Shown here: in pieces, positions 63,765-64,000 of the stretch | Numbering within the stretch: the stretch's first letter is position 1 | Layout: every line of letters begins with the position of its first letter | DNA from: Gudongella oleilytica | GTDB taxonomy: Bacteria; Bacillota; Clostridia; Tissierellales; Tissierellaceae | NCBI RefSeq assembly: GCF_004101785.1 | Contig: NZ_CP035130.1 | Location: forward strand, 2,108,001 to 2,172,000 | DNA: 64,000 nt | Direction of reading: 5' to 3' | Notes under the pieces: model-generated | What the model was told of the DNA's origin: nothing | Database searches by the model: none | The model's input: the letters and a program-made list of their open reading frames with translations, nothing else | Made by a program: the position numbers and the translations under genes

Positions 63765-63818
63765 ACCTGGTCCCTAACTCCAGGTCTTAAGAGCCCTCTG
63801 ATGTGACCTCAGGGGGCT
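63764..63818. terminator. Tandem terminator hairpins between convergent genes
   Basis: GACCTGG/CCAGGTC (63764-63786) is followed by AGCCCTCTGA/TCAGGGGGCT (63792-63818) with TTTTCTT after it. The first stem begins at the last base of the stop codon. Confidence 0.85.
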
Positions 63819-63822
63819 TTTC

Positions 63823-64000
63823 TTAACCAAATCTGCCAGTGATGTAATCCTCTGTCCTCTTATCGGAAGGATTACTGAAGATCACATTCGTCCTGTCGTA
63901 TTCTATCAATTCCCCATTTAAGAAAAAAGCTGTTCTGTCAGAAATACGGGCTGCTTGCTGCATATTATGAGTTACTATTATTACAGTGTAATCTTTCTTA
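63823..64000 (-). CDS. pstB: Phosphate ABC transporter ATP-binding protein PstB, C-terminus only
   Basis: The leftward frame entering from the right edge reads [20 protein letters not shown], then FLNGELIEY and ends EDYITGRFG. The [12 protein letters not shown] block and the final TGRFG are specific to PstB. About 59 codons are visible; Walker motifs lie beyond the window. Confidence 0.93.
   Translation of the reverse strand, partial: KKDYTVIIVTHNMQQAARISDRTAFFLNGELIEYDRTNVIFSNPSDKRTEDYITGRFG

Overview
The window looks like chromosome of a low-GC, anaerobic, amino-acid-fermenting Gram-positive bacterium (Clostridia). The signs are a one-chain pyruvate:ferredoxin oxidoreductase, a 4-hydroxybutyryl-CoA dehydratase, a selenocysteine formate dehydrogenase, a T-box leader, a CIRCE operator, lipobox and SLH exported proteins, and strong AGGAGG ribosome sites.

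Layout. 0-4 kb: an ABC exporter (start of its ATPase plus the HlyD-type adaptor), then a membrane hydrolase, LytTR regulator and DUF3021 operon. 4-12 kb: an aminotransferase, nifJ and abfD, read leftwards from a clear sigma-54 promoter and divergent from a PAS/sigma-54 activator. 12-18 kb: YwbE, an Ntn amide hydrolase, then selenocysteine FdhA coupled to a fused Fe-S/flavin/[2Fe-2S] subunit, probably a NAD(P)-linked formate dehydrogenase. 18-27 kb: accessory DNA. It holds a cysteine desulfurase with a small zinc-ribbon protein, a fragment resembling the AAA+ end of BrxL, and a GC-rich prophage remnant (about 20.16-26.81 kb) in which several genes are frameshifted or cut. A Fic gene in it is intact and has its own promoter and large dyad operator.

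27.1-38.6 kb is an intact-looking integrative element of about 11.5 kb inserted in rlmD. It carries a large serine recombinase, an orphan HTH-methyltransferase, a 769-aa protein ending in an HNH domain under an XRE regulator with an operator array, a C5-methyltransferase/nuclease fusion, a small serine resolvase and two paralogous zinc-ribbon proteins. No conjugation or replication gene was seen. Both ends can be read: the recombinase now ends in the displaced native tail of RlmD, and RlmD ends in a 100-residue tail supplied by the element. Excision would exchange the two tails in frame. A strand-biased ATAAAAC motif runs through the element.

38-64 kb is ordinary chromosome: rlmD, an SLH-transglutaminase protein, a type IV pilus cluster (pilT, pseudopilins, pilC), ilvB-ilvN, an ATP-grasp enzyme, an amino acid ABC importer behind a T-box with a histidine specifier, a TPR-transglutaminase protein, htpG with CIRCE, a nuclease-XPD helicase, aroC-aroA, a VanY-type peptidase, a DUF3841 protein divergent from DUF362 and isochorismatase-family genes, and the 3' end of pstB at the right edge. 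All functional calls come from reading the sequence and remembered family features; no database search was run.
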